From Nocardia vinacea NBRC 16497 (GTDB lineage: Bacteria > Actinomycetota > Actinomycetes > Mycobacteriales > Mycobacteriaceae): 64,000 nt of DNA. The stretch is taken from positions 1 through 64,000 of the forward strand of contig NZ_BAGN01000177.1 of assembly GCF_000308835.1 (NCBI RefSeq), read 5' to 3'. Both the position numbers and the translations under genes were made by a program. Numbering within the stretch: the first letter of the stretch is position 1; every line of letters starts with the position of its first letter. Shown here piece after piece: positions 34,599 through 42,365 of the stretch. The notes under the pieces are model-generated. The model did no database searches. It was not told the DNA's origin and was given only the letters and a program-made list of their open reading frames with translations.

Positions 34599-35753
34599 GT
34601 GACATTGCCGTCCAACTCGCCCCGGGCGCGTCCGGTCGGACGATTGATCATCGCTGCGGTGACGGTTGTGACCGCCACAGTCCTGTTGATATTCAATGGG
34701 ATAGCGTCAGCGGCCCAGCCCCCTGTCGGGTTGGGGACTGCCACGTCCTTCGCGGTATTGGCGGGCCAGACGGTCACCAACACGGGGCCTACGATAATCT
34801 CCGGTGATGTGGGGGTCAGCCCGGGGAGTGCGATTACCGGGTTTCCTCCGGGACTTATTACCCCCGGAACGGGAGCCTTCCACGCTGCCGACGCGGTGGC
34901 GTTGCAAGCGCAAACGGATCTGACTACGGCATATAACGATGCTGCGGGTCGCGGTCCTGCCACCGCTGCTCCCCCTGATCTCGGCGGCCAAACACTGGTC
35001 GCGGGGGTGTACAATACGGCGGGCCCCATGGGCCTAACCGGGACAGTCACCCTCGATGGGCAAAATGATCCCAACTCGGTCTGGATCTTCCAAGCGGGAT
35101 CTACGTTGATCACGGCATCGAACAGCACGGTCGCCCTCATCAACGGGGCCTCACCGTGCAACGTCTTCTGGCAGGTGGGTAGCTCCGCGACACTGGGCAC
35201 CAACACCACCTTCGTCGGAACCATCATGGCGTTGACCTCGATCTCGGCGCAGACCGGAACCATCGTGGAGGGACGGCTTTTGGCACGCAACGGCCAGGTC
35301 AGCCTCGACAACAACAGGATCACCCGACCCAACTGCACTATTCCACCGACGTCCACGACGACAGCGCCGCCGACGACGACAACGACAACAGCACCGCCGA
35401 CAACGACAACGACAACAGCACCGCCGACAACGCCGGTGACAACCATCCCCATCCCCATCCCCCCCGGCGGCGGAGTTATTCCCGTTCTCCCCGGTGGCGG
35501 TGGCGGTGTCGGAGTCCTCCCCATCCCCATCCCCATCCCGATTCCCATCCCCATTCCCATTCCCGGTGGCGGTATTCCCGGTCTTCCCGGTGGACCGGGT
35601 GGACCGGGTGGACCGGGCGAGCAGGGTGGACCAGGTGAGCAAGGACCAGGCGAGCAGGGACCAGGCGAGCAAGGACCCGGCGAGCAAGGACCCGGCGGTG
35701 GCGGGGACGTTCCCGAAGGGTCTCCGGAGACGGGTGGGGGTGGTACTGCCTAG
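34599..35753 (+). CDS. Secreted ice-binding-like (DUF3494) protein with repeat-rich tail
   Basis: This 384-residue protein starts at GTG 34599 behind GAAGGGAAACCA and has a signal peptide ending near GIASAAQ. The DUF3494 beta-solenoid shows LGTATSFAVLAGQTVTNTG, TIISGDVGVSPGSAITGFPP and a Cys-containing SPCNVFWQVGSSATLGTNT. The tail has Thr/Pro repeats, a PIPIPIPIPIPIP run and a collagen-like GPGEQ array, ending in SPETGGGGTA. The PETGG end resembles a sortase signal but no membrane segment follows. DUF3494 domains bind ice or act as adhesins; adhesion is likelier in a soil actinomycete. Confidence 0.85.
   Translation: MTLPSNSPRARPVGRLIIAAVTVVTATVLLIFNGIASAAQPPVGLGTATSFAVLAGQTVTNTGPTIISGDVGVSPGSAITGFPPGLITPGTGAFHAADAVALQAQTDLTTAYNDAAGRGPATAAPPDLGGQTLVAGVYNTAGPMGLTGTVTLDGQNDPNSVWIFQAGSTLITASNSTVALINGASPCNVFWQVGSSATLGTNTTFVGTIMALTSISAQTGTIVEGRLLARNGQVSLDNNRITRPNCTIPPTSTTTAPPTTTTTTAPPTTTTTTAPPTTPVTTIPIPIPPGGGVIPVLPGGGGGVGVLPIPIPIPIPIPIPIPGGGIPGLPGGPGGPGGPGEQGGPGEQGPGEQGPGEQGPGEQGPGGGGDVPEGSPETGGGGTA
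35341..35450 (+). repeat. ACGACGACAACGACAACA-type repeats (Thr/Pro linker)
   Basis: Near-tandem copies of a unit encoding APPTTTTTT are present two to three times within the adhesin tail gene. Unequal recombination here would change linker length. Confidence 0.75.
35518..35564 (+). repeat. CCCATT/CCCATC hexamer array
   Basis: At least seven hexamers encode alternating Pro-Ile. Such a run is prone to slippage in steps of two residues. Confidence 0.75.
35591..35697 (+). repeat. GGACCAGGCGAGCAA 15-base repeats (GPGEQ)
   Basis: A GGP run is followed by six copies of a 15- to 18-base unit encoding (G)GPGEQ. The protein would be collagen-like or extended. Confidence 0.8.
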
Positions 35754-35815
35754 TCTGGGCAATTCGCCGTCTTCCGGCATTGTGTACCGGTAGACAGCGA
35801 AAGGTGCTCTAACGA

Positions 35816-35846
35816 GTGGCCGGGAGGGGTTTCACCTCCCGGCCAC
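35816..35846 (+). terminator. Hairpin after ice-binding-like gene
   Basis: GTGGCCGGGAGG and CCTCCCGGCCAC are perfect 12-base arms with a 7-base loop, 62 bases after the stop codon. No U-run is present. Confidence 0.8.
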
Positions 35847-35865
35847 CGTATGTGGCAGTGTCCCG

Positions 35866-36066
35866 TCACACTGCTCCCATCATCGAGCGTTCACGGTGGC
35901 GGGGCTCCCGATTGCCCAGTCGGAGCGGTCGTATCGGCCGAGACCCAGCAGAACAAGAGGCGCCACCCGCCACTACTGCTGGTACCGCTTCGACAACCAG
36001 CCGCCCACCCGAAAACCACAGGTCGTCTCCGTTCTCATGTTCGACATGCCCCGCCCCGAGCGCCAT
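35866..36066 (-). CDS. Small ORF, copy 1 of a recurring AGHV..NGDDLW family
   Basis: This 66-residue frame starts at ATG 36066. Its first 35 residues (MALGAGHVEHENGDDLWFSG, then GRLVVEA) align with the 35-residue ORF at 41355-41462 and with a broken copy near 42300. The start lies 59 bases from a 57-bp repeat in both intact copies. The tail after residue 35 is Arg-rich and may be non-native read-through. The function is unknown; it travels with the repeat. Confidence 0.4.
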   Translation of the reverse strand: MALGAGHVEHENGDDLWFSGGRLVVEAVPAVVAGGASCSAGSRPIRPLRLGNREPRHRERSMMGAV

Positions 36067-36124
36067 AAAGTCGGGGCCGATTGACCAACGCTCGCAGGGC
36101 AACGCGATCCCTCAGACGGAATAC

Positions 36125-36181
36125 GTACCCACGATGACCAGGCGTTTTTCAGCTGCCCATGTTTTGCGTGCCCTGCCGAGG
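36125..36181. repeat. 57-bp direct repeat, left copy
   Basis: It matches 41520-41576 at 54 of 57 positions by eye in the same orientation, running from GTACCCACGATGACCAGG to GCCCTGCCGAGG. The two copies bracket the five-gene catabolic block. Sequence just beyond the right copy (ATCGAACCTGCGAC) looks like the T-arm of a tRNA on the minus strand, so these may be attachment sites. Confidence 0.85.
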
Positions 36182-36320
36182 GCACAAACCTGCCACCGCG
36201 TTTCCACAGCCCAGGGCGGTTTTTGGGCGGCGCAGGTTCGAATCCTCAGGGACACCATTCGCCGTTCATCCGCGATTTCGCGCACACTGAAAATGCTCAG
36301 GTCAAACAGCGCACCGGCGC

Positions 36321-37184
36321 CTAGCTCTCCGCGAGGAATTCCGCGGCAATCGGTGCGAACTGCTCGTGGTATTGGAAGATGCCGCCGTGGCCGGAGTTGG
36401 GGTAGATGATCAGTTCCGATCCCGCGATGCGCCGATGCAGGTCTTCGGACAGCACGGAGGGCACCATGCGGTCGTGGTCTCCGTTGGCGATAAGCGTGGG
36501 TTGGGTGATCTTCGACAGATCCGATGGCGTTGACCGACCGAAGGCCTTGATCGCCGCGAGTTGGGATCGGAAGGCACTGATCTTGATGTCTTTGTCGCGG
36601 TCGATGGTGCGTTCCTCGAGGCGGCGCACGAACTCCTTACCGGCACGCTTACCCACTGCGTCGCGGTTGAAGAACAGGAACTCCTTGGGATCCGAACGGG
36701 TCACCGTGGCCCGCAACATGTCCCAGTAGGTGACGCCGGCGACCTTGTCCATATCCTTGCCGCCACGCGGACCGGTCCCGGTCAGGACGAGCTTGCGCAC
36801 CAGCCCGGGATGCTCGAGCGTCAGATCCTGGGCGATCATGGCGCCCATCGAGAACGCGAACACATCGATCTTGTCGAACCCCAACGCTGTGATGAACGTG
36901 TAGGCATCATCGGCGGCCTCCTCGATGGTGGCGGGCACCTTGCCGGTGGACGCTCCCACCCCCTTGTTGTCGAAGGCGATCACGTGACGGTTCTTGGCGA
37001 TCGGGTCGATGATTCGCGGATCCCAATTATCCAGGGTCGCCGCGAGGTGCACGAAGAACACCACCGGGATACTGCCCTTGGGGCCCAGCTCACGATAGGC
37101 GTACGTGGTGCCATCGGCGATCACGGTACGAGTCGGCGCCTCGGCGTAGGACGTGATGATGGAGTCGTCGCTGGTAGTGCTCAT
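36321..37184 (-). CDS. Alpha/beta hydrolase
   Basis: This 287-residue hydrolase has VVFFVHLAATLDNWD (oxyanion region), the nucleophile elbow FAFSMGAM with Ala where Gly is usual before F-S, Asp in NGDHDRMVP and His in NSGHGGIFQYH. It is a paralogue of the next gene upstream, sharing TGTGPRGG and DPREFLFF-like segments. It resembles haloperoxidase/epoxide-hydrolase-type enzymes. It sits at the 3' end of a block with an Old Yellow Enzyme and a TetR regulator, suggesting breakdown or detoxification of a small organic compound. Confidence 0.88.
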   Translation of the reverse strand: MSTTSDDSIITSYAEAPTRTVIADGTTYAYRELGPKGSIPVVFFVHLAATLDNWDPRIIDPIAKNRHVIAFDNKGVGASTGKVPATIEEAADDAYTFITALGFDKIDVFAFSMGAMIAQDLTLEHPGLVRKLVLTGTGPRGGKDMDKVAGVTYWDMLRATVTRSDPKEFLFFNRDAVGKRAGKEFVRRLEERTIDRDKDIKISAFRSQLAAIKAFGRSTPSDLSKITQPTLIANGDHDRMVPSVLSEDLHRRIAGSELIIYPNSGHGGIFQYHEQFAPIAAEFLAES

Positions 37185-37244
37185 GATGTCCTCGTTTCTG
37201 CGAAGTCGGTGCGGGGGGAAGATTCGATACCGCCGAGCAGTAGC

Positions 37245-38078
37245 TCAGTCGGCGAGGAACCGAAGTGCGTCGGGAACGAAGGTCGAGTGATGCTGAAATA
37301 TCCCGCCGTGTCCGGATCGCGGGTAGATTTTCAGTTCCGCGTTGGGGAGTCGGCGCGCCATGTCCGCCGACAGGCTGCTCGCCACCATGAGGTCGTCGTC
37401 GCCGTTGGCGACCAGGACGGGCACCGTGATCTGTGACAGATCGTCGGGTGCGGCCTTGCCGCCGTTGACGATCGCCTCGAGCTGGGCCAGCCCGGCCTGC
37501 GTCGAGATCTTCTTGTCGCGGTCGAAGGTTCGCTCCTGGAGTCGGGCGAGGTAGGCGGATGCGGCTTGCTTGCCTTCGGCTGTGCGGGGGAAGAACAGAA
37601 ACTCTCGTGGGTCCTTGCGCGACAGGAACGCCTTGGTATAGGCGATGGCGACGATCGTGCGCATCTTGCCGATACCGCCGCCACCGCGTGGTCCGGTACC
37701 GGCCAAGATCATTCGCCGGACCAGATCCGGCGCTTGAAGCGCAACCAACTGGGCCACGCCACCGCCGAGGGAGAATCCGACCAGGTCCACCTTCTCCAAC
37801 CCGAGCGCGCGGATGAACGCGATCGCGTCGTCGGCCATCTGTTCGATGGTATTCGGGACGGCAGATCCGGAGGCTCCGACACCACGGTTGTCGAAGGTGA
37901 TCACGCGGTGGTGTGCCGCGATTCCGTCGATCACCCGGGGATCCCAGTCGTCGAGCACGGCGGTGAGGTGGTGCAGGAACACGACGGGCACGTCGGACTC
38001 GACACCGAGTTCTCGGTACGCGAACGGCACTGAGTCGACGTCGATCGTCTTGGTCGGCGTGTCTTTCCAGGTGAGCAT
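37245..38078 (-). CDS. Alpha/beta hydrolase, paralogue
   Basis: This 277-residue hydrolase has nucleophile elbow LVGFSLGGG, Asp in NGDDDLMVA and His in RSGHGGIFQHH. ATG 38078 has GAAAGG six bases upstream; ATG 38117 four bases after the preceding stop is an alternative that would add 13 residues. It and the gene at 36321 arose by duplication and share most block motifs. It is probably in one transcript with the Old Yellow Enzyme gene. Confidence 0.88.
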   Translation of the reverse strand: MLTWKDTPTKTIDVDSVPFAYRELGVESDVPVVFLHHLTAVLDDWDPRVIDGIAAHHRVITFDNRGVGASGSAVPNTIEQMADDAIAFIRALGLEKVDLVGFSLGGGVAQLVALQAPDLVRRMILAGTGPRGGGGIGKMRTIVAIAYTKAFLSRKDPREFLFFPRTAEGKQAASAYLARLQERTFDRDKKISTQAGLAQLEAIVNGGKAAPDDLSQITVPVLVANGDDDLMVASSLSADMARRLPNAELKIYPRSGHGGIFQHHSTFVPDALRFLAD

Positions 38079-38121
38079 GGTGGGCCTTTCCGCGCTGGTA
38101 TGTGGTTCGGGGTTCATCGCG

Positions 38122-39369
38122 TCATCGGATTCCGCGTGTTGGGCGCAGCGTCGCCGTCCCGTTGCGTTTGAGCATTGCCAGGGTGGTGACGAGGCGACCG
38201 CGGTCCGGGTCGGGATCGAGTCCGGCGCCGAGGCGGTGTAGCTGATCGGTGTTCCAGCTAATGTTGAGCACGCCGTCGAGAGCTTTGACATCGACGAATC
38301 TGCTTATCAGGCTGCGCATTCCGGTCCTGAGTTCGTGTGTCGGAAGCACGCCGATCCGACCGGACAGGATGGCATCCGCAGCGTCGGGCATGGTCACCGT
38401 CGGGCGAGCCAGCCCCACCACATCGCAGTCTCCCGACTTGACTGCTTGCGCCATAGCCTCCTGGGACCGGAACCCACCGGTGACCGCCAGCGGTACCTGT
38501 CCTGCGGCCTTGCGCACGGTGCGTGCGTAGTCGAGGAAGTAGGCTTCGCGGGCACGGGTACTGGCCGCGGCCGATCCCGACATGGCCGGCGACTCGTAGT
38601 TCCCGCCGCTGATCTCGATCAAGTCGATGGCCTCGCCGGCCAGGGCACGCACGACCTCGCGTGAGTCGTCCTCGCTGAATCCGCCTCGTTGAAAATCGGC
38701 CGAGTTGAGCTTCACGCTCACCGCGAACCCCGGCGAGACACGGGCCCGGATGCGGCGGATCACTTCGAGCAGGAAACGCATCCTGCGCCGACTGTCGCCC
38801 CCCCATTCGTCCTCGCGCAGGTTGGTCAACGGCGAGAGGAACTGGGTGACGAGATAGCCGTGCGCACCGTGGATCTGAACGCCGTCGAATCCCGCCACTT
38901 CGCAGACCGCTGCTGCGGTCGCGAATCGCTCGATGATGCTCTCTATCTCCGTACCGGTCAGCGCGCGCGGCGTGGGCGAGCCCGGCAGGCTCATGGGCAC
39001 CGCACTAGGCGCAACCGGAGTATGGCCGATAGCAAGCGGGTTCGACTGCCGCCCAGGATGATTGAGCTGCGCCCAGATCGGCACGCCCGCATCGTGAGTG
39101 GACTCGACCCACCGGGACAACGGCGCCAGGTCCCGGTCATCTTCGATCACGACGTTTCCCGGTTCCCCTAGCTGTGCGCGGTCGACCATGACATTGCCGG
39201 TGATGAGCAACCCGTAGCTGCCATGACTCCATCGGTCGTAGAGCCGCACCAAACGTTCGTCGGGGGCATGGCGCGCATCGGCCAGCGCCTCACTCATCGC
39301 GGCCTTCATGATCCGGTTGGGCAGCACCAGGCCACCGGGCAACTCGATCGGTTCGTGCAGGGCGTTCAT
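38122..39369 (-). CDS. Old Yellow Enzyme-family NADH:flavin oxidoreductase
   Basis: This 415-residue FMN enzyme starts at ATG 39369 with GGGAGGCTGGA upstream. Marks are LPNRIMKAAMSEALA at the N-terminus, WAQLNHPGRQ, GVQIHGAHGYLVTQFLSP (the substrate His/His region) and GLARPTVTMPDA near the phosphate site. The family reduces activated alkenes, nitro compounds or cyclic enones. It is divergent from a TetR gene with a shared operator-like repeat, so it is probably induced by the substrate. Confidence 0.92.
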   Translation of the reverse strand: MNALHEPIELPGGLVLPNRIMKAAMSEALADARHAPDERLVRLYDRWSHGSYGLLITGNVMVDRAQLGEPGNVVIEDDRDLAPLSRWVESTHDAGVPIWAQLNHPGRQSNPLAIGHTPVAPSAVPMSLPGSPTPRALTGTEIESIIERFATAAAVCEVAGFDGVQIHGAHGYLVTQFLSPLTNLREDEWGGDSRRRMRFLLEVIRRIRARVSPGFAVSVKLNSADFQRGGFSEDDSREVVRALAGEAIDLIEISGGNYESPAMSGSAAASTRAREAYFLDYARTVRKAAGQVPLAVTGGFRSQEAMAQAVKSGDCDVVGLARPTVTMPDAADAILSGRIGVLPTHELRTGMRSLISRFVDVKALDGVLNISWNTDQLHRLGAGLDPDPDRGRLVTTLAMLKRNGTATLRPTRGIR

Positions 39370-39404
39370 TCCAGCCTCCCAACTCGGCCCCCTTGAAATT
39401 ACGA

Positions 39405-39418
39405 TCATACTATTATGA
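39405..39418. promoter_or_regulatory. TCATA-CTAT-TATGA inverted repeat
   Basis: This is a perfect 5-base inverted repeat with a 4-base spacer between the divergent Old Yellow Enzyme and TetR genes. It overlaps AT-rich sequence that could be a -10 element and is the likely TetR operator. Confidence 0.55.
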
Positions 39419-39470
39419 CTGTACTACAATCGTCGAGGACGGGCAGACGAGACAGGTGGAGGTGAGTTCC

Positions 39471-40055
39471 ATGGCCAGATACGGCGTGGAGCACAAGGCC
39501 GAGACGCGTCGGCGCATTATCGAGGCGGCCGGTCGGCGACTCAAGCAGCACGGTATCGACGGCTCGGGAATCGCCGCGGTGATGTCAGATGCGGACCTCA
39601 CCAATGGTGCGTTCTACGCGCACTTCGGTTCCAAGAGCGACCTGGTCGCGAATGTCGTCACCGATCAGCTCGAACGGCAGCGTGCCAGTATCGGCGCGTT
39701 ACCGGCCGATCGGGACTCGCTGGAGGACTACATCCGTGCCTATCTGTCTACCGAACACCGAGACGACCACACGGGCGGCTGCCCGACCGCGGCGCTGCTG
39801 AGTGAAATCGGTCGGTGCGACGCCACAGTCAGGGATGCCTATTCCGAGGGCGCACAGTCGATCGTCCAGGAGATAGCCGCGCACCTACCCCCCGGACGAT
39901 CGGACACGAACCGACTCCAGACGGCGTTGGGCCTGTTCAGCATCCTGGTCACGTCCCTGCAACTCGCCCGAGCCATCAGCGATCCCGCACTGTCCGACCA
40001 GGTACTCGACACCGGAATTCACAATGCCCTTCGCATCCTCGACGACCCCGCCTGA
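39471..40055 (+). CDS. TetR-family regulator
   Basis: This 194-residue regulator has an N-terminal helix-turn-helix (TRRRIIEAAGRRLKQHGIDG, ADLTNGAFYAHFGSKSDLVA). The C-terminal domain has the CPTAALLSEIGR stretch seen in regulators of quinone or alkene stress. ATG 39471 follows GGAGGTGAGTTCC. It is divergent from the Old Yellow Enzyme/hydrolase operon and is the likely repressor of it and perhaps of the quinone-reductase gene. Confidence 0.92.
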   Translation: MARYGVEHKAETRRRIIEAAGRRLKQHGIDGSGIAAVMSDADLTNGAFYAHFGSKSDLVANVVTDQLERQRASIGALPADRDSLEDYIRAYLSTEHRDDHTGGCPTAALLSEIGRCDATVRDAYSEGAQSIVQEIAAHLPPGRSDTNRLQTALGLFSILVTSLQLARAISDPALSDQVLDTGIHNALRILDDPA

Positions 40056-40096
40056 CCCCGCCGCAAAGCTCAGACAGTGCCCGGGACCCTCAACAC

Positions 40097-41089
40097 TCAA
40101 TGCTTGACGACGATCTTCCCTTTGGCGTGCCCCTGCTCAACGTAGGCCATGGCCTCGAGAGTCTGATCGAACGGGAATGTGCGGTCGAGAACCGGTCGCA
40201 AGGTTCCGTTGTCATAGAGTGCGGCCAGTTCCGCGAGGCGTGCGCCATCGGCCTTCATAAAGAAGAAGGAGTATCGCACTTTCAGCTTCTTCGCCTTCCA
40301 GCGAATCTCGAGGCTCAACAGCGCCATAACAGGGGCAAGGATGGGTCGGCCGAGTTGTCTTGCGAAGGAAGAGTCGGGCGGGCCGACCACGCTGATTGCG
40401 AGCCCGCCGCTCCTGAGCACTGTTAAGGACTTCTCCAGGTTGGCACCCCCGAGAGAGTCGAGGACGACGTCATATCCCGCTAGGATCTCAGCGAAATCCT
40501 GTTTGGTGTAATCGATCACCTCATCCGCGCCCAAGAGGCGCGCCTTCTCGACATCGCCGGTGCTCACAGTAGTGGCCACATACGCGCCCAGATACTTGGC
40601 GACCTGGATAACGGTCGAGCCGAGGCCGCCCGCACCGGCATGGACGAGGACTTTTTGACCCGGCTCGACGTGTGCGAGATCGACTAGCAGCTGCCAGGAG
40701 GCCAGAGCAACCAGCGGGACCGCAGCGGCCTCTTCGAACGAAAGCGATCGCGGTTTGAGCGCTACATCTTCTTCGTCGATCGCGATAAATTCGGCGAAGG
40801 TGCCGATCCTGAGATCCCTCGGCCGAGAATAGACTTCATCGCCCACCTGAAATCCACGAACGCCCGCGCCGACTTCCGTCGCAACACCGGAGACATCATG
40901 CCCCAGAATGAACGGAAGCCTGTACTTCAGCAGCTGCTTGAACTCGCCGTTACGAACCATCTTGTCCAGCGGGTTGATACTGGCGCCGCGAACCTGGACC
41001 AGAACATCACGCGGACCTACCGTTGGCTCAGGAACGTTTGCCGCCCGTAGTCCACCCTCACCATAGGACTCGACAAGGAACGCCTTCAT
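40097..41089 (-). CDS. Zinc-independent MDR-type quinone/enone reductase
   Basis: This is a 330-residue medium-chain dehydrogenase. Features are GRD-type N-terminus, INPLDKMVRNGEF, GHDVSGVATEVGAGV, and the NADP motif HAGAGGLGSTVIQVAKYLGA. It lacks the structural zinc cysteines, as do QOR-type enzymes. ATG 41089 follows AGAGGGCAGTCTGAC. The family reduces quinones or enones with NADPH. It converges on the TetR gene, with which it shares the repeat-flanked block. Confidence 0.9.
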   Translation of the reverse strand: MKAFLVESYGEGGLRAANVPEPTVGPRDVLVQVRGASINPLDKMVRNGEFKQLLKYRLPFILGHDVSGVATEVGAGVRGFQVGDEVYSRPRDLRIGTFAEFIAIDEEDVALKPRSLSFEEAAAVPLVALASWQLLVDLAHVEPGQKVLVHAGAGGLGSTVIQVAKYLGAYVATTVSTGDVEKARLLGADEVIDYTKQDFAEILAGYDVVLDSLGGANLEKSLTVLRSGGLAISVVGPPDSSFARQLGRPILAPVMALLSLEIRWKAKKLKVRYSFFFMKADGARLAELAALYDNGTLRPVLDRTFPFDQTLEAMAYVEQGHAKGKIVVKH

Positions 41090-41354
41090 GTCAGACTGCC
41101 CTCTCTCGAACAATGCGAGTGTGATGGCCGAGGAACAGCTTTGCCACTGTTGATGACGCCACGCTGAGGTGCCGCCCGAAGGTTCGATGAACCACGGCCA
41201 AGAAATCAACCAGTAGCTCTTCGACCCGGACGCGACAACGCTTCAGCCTAACCTCTTCCATCTGACCCGACGGGTCTGATCGCCAAGCCGCGCGTGCCGG
41301 TGGGCGTCCCGTGCCGCCCGTCGGCAACCGACGCGCAGCACGGGCTGATCAGTC

Positions 41355-41462
41355 CTACCGCTCAGGCGATAACTCGAATTCGGCTTCAACAATCAGCTGT
41401 CCGGCCCAAACCTGCTGGTCACGACCGTTCCCATCTGTAGCGTGCCCCGCCGAGGGCTCCAT
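41355..41462 (-). CDS. 35-residue small ORF, copy 2 of recurring family
   Basis: The ATG-to-stop frame begins MEPSAGHATDGNGRDQQVWA and continues GQLIVEAEFELSPER. It aligns with the first 35 residues at 36066 (AGHV, NGDD, W..G, LVVEA). The start lies 57 bases from the right 57-bp repeat. No ribosome site is obvious. The repeated position next to the same DNA repeat suggests one mobile or duplicated module. Confidence 0.4.
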   Translation of the reverse strand: MEPSAGHATDGNGRDQQVWAGQLIVEAEFELSPER

Positions 41463-41519
41463 TGAAACGGTAGCGGCGGGCTACCAACGCACCGTCATCG
41501 CGACGCTTAGATTGGATAA

Positions 41520-41576
41520 GTACCCACAATGACCAGGCGTTTTTCAGTTGCCCATGTTTTGCGTGTCCTGCCGAGG
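41520..41576. repeat. 57-bp direct repeat, right copy
   Basis: This is the partner of 36125-36181, with three mismatches by eye. It continues into AATCGAACCTGCGACAACGG, which on the minus strand reads like a tRNA T-arm and could be an att core. Confidence 0.85.
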
Positions 41577-41778
41577 AATCGAACCTGCGACAACGGAATA
41601 GCCTCGCTCGCCCGAACTATCGCCGGTGGCGTCGAAATCGAAGGAGAATACGAGCGGCAGCTCAATTCCCCGTGACGCCCGATCTCGGCCGACAGCTTCG
41701 GGTTCGAGATCCCGTACGGGCGATTACATGAGAGACTGCCCAGGTCGATCGTTCCCCGCCCACCAACCCGAGGCACGA

Positions 41779-42078
41779 ATGGATCTCAAGGGACCAGCGG
41801 TCATCCCCACCGAATACGTCACTCGCCAGTCGACCCGCATCATCGCGAACGGGCACCCCGACCACAGGGCCGCCAGCATCACCAAAGCAGGCGAAGCCTT
41901 CCCCTACCCTTACCCAGACGCGGACAACCCGATGCTGGAGTACCTCATCCGCAAGGCGAAGGAACTCGAGGACGACGAGGGGGAGGCACCATACCTTTGG
42001 TTGGCGGTCCACGCCTGGTATGAAGGTGCCCTCCAGACGCTGGCCTGCACACATCCGCCGAACCACCCCGCCGACTAG
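41779..42078 (+). CDS. Hypothetical 99-residue protein
   Basis: ATG 41779 has GAGGCACGA upstream. The C-terminal half is convincing helical protein (MLEYLIRKAKELEDDEGEAP, YLWLAVHAWYEGALQTLAC). The N-terminal half is basic and polar. No family is recognised. It lies between the right 57-bp repeat and the tRNA fragment, a typical place for element-borne cargo. Confidence 0.45.
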   Translation: MDLKGPAVIPTEYVTRQSTRIIANGHPDHRAASITKAGEAFPYPYPDADNPMLEYLIRKAKELEDDEGEAPYLWLAVHAWYEGALQTLACTHPPNHPAD

Positions 42079-42164
42079 CGACCCAGATCCCGACGGCCCA
42101 TAGCCGCATCGACCGAAAAGCAGGATCAAAACGTGGGGTAAACGTGGGGCCTGATCCAATAAAA

Positions 42165-42199
42165 CAGGTCAGGCCCGGTCTAAGACCGGGCCTGACCTG
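42165..42199 (-). terminator. Strong hairpin behind the tRNA fragment
   Basis: CAGGTCAGGCCCGGTC and GACCGGGCCTGACCTG are perfect 16-base arms with a TAA loop. A-rich sequence on the left gives a U-run on the minus strand. It would terminate a minus-strand tRNA transcript. Confidence 0.85.
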
Positions 42200-42208
42200 G
42201 TGTTTTTG

Positions 42209-42241
42209 TGGAGCTAAGGGGACTCGAACCCCTGACCCCCA
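42209..42241 (-). other. 3' fragment of a tRNA-Ala gene (attachment-site remnant)
   Basis: On the minus strand GGTCAGGGGTTCGAGTCC CCTTAGCTCCA is the T-arm and 3' acceptor half typical of actinobacterial tRNA-Ala. The matching 5' half (GGGGCTA...) is absent upstream, where unrelated sequence begins. Intact tRNA 3' ends of this kind are normal integration sites. The natural terminator follows. I read this as an att remnant rather than a working tRNA. Confidence 0.65.
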
Positions 42242-42297
42242 CTCAGGAGTTCAAGTTGACTCGTGACCTCGGCTGAGTCCGCCTATAGATAGTAATC

Positions 42298-42365
42298 GGC
42301 TTCGATCACCAGTCACCGGCCCGAGGCCGCAGGTCGTCCCCGTTCCCTTGTTCGACGTGCCCCGC
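42298..42365 (-). pseudogene. Broken copy 3 of the recurring small ORF
   Basis: LAGHVEQGNGDDLRPRAGDW is followed by a stop. A one-base shift would continue with IEA, matching LIVEA/LVVEA of the other two copies. It sits 57 bases upstream of the tRNA fragment on the minus strand. Confidence 0.5.

Noticed and set aside
35341..35697. CRISPR-like repeats
   Set aside because: The units are tandem, have no spacers and encode a protein tail.
36226..36256. Plus-strand tRNA-like 3' end (GCAGGTTCGAATCC)
   Set aside because: The arms do not pair as a proper T-stem and no cloverleaf can be built upstream.
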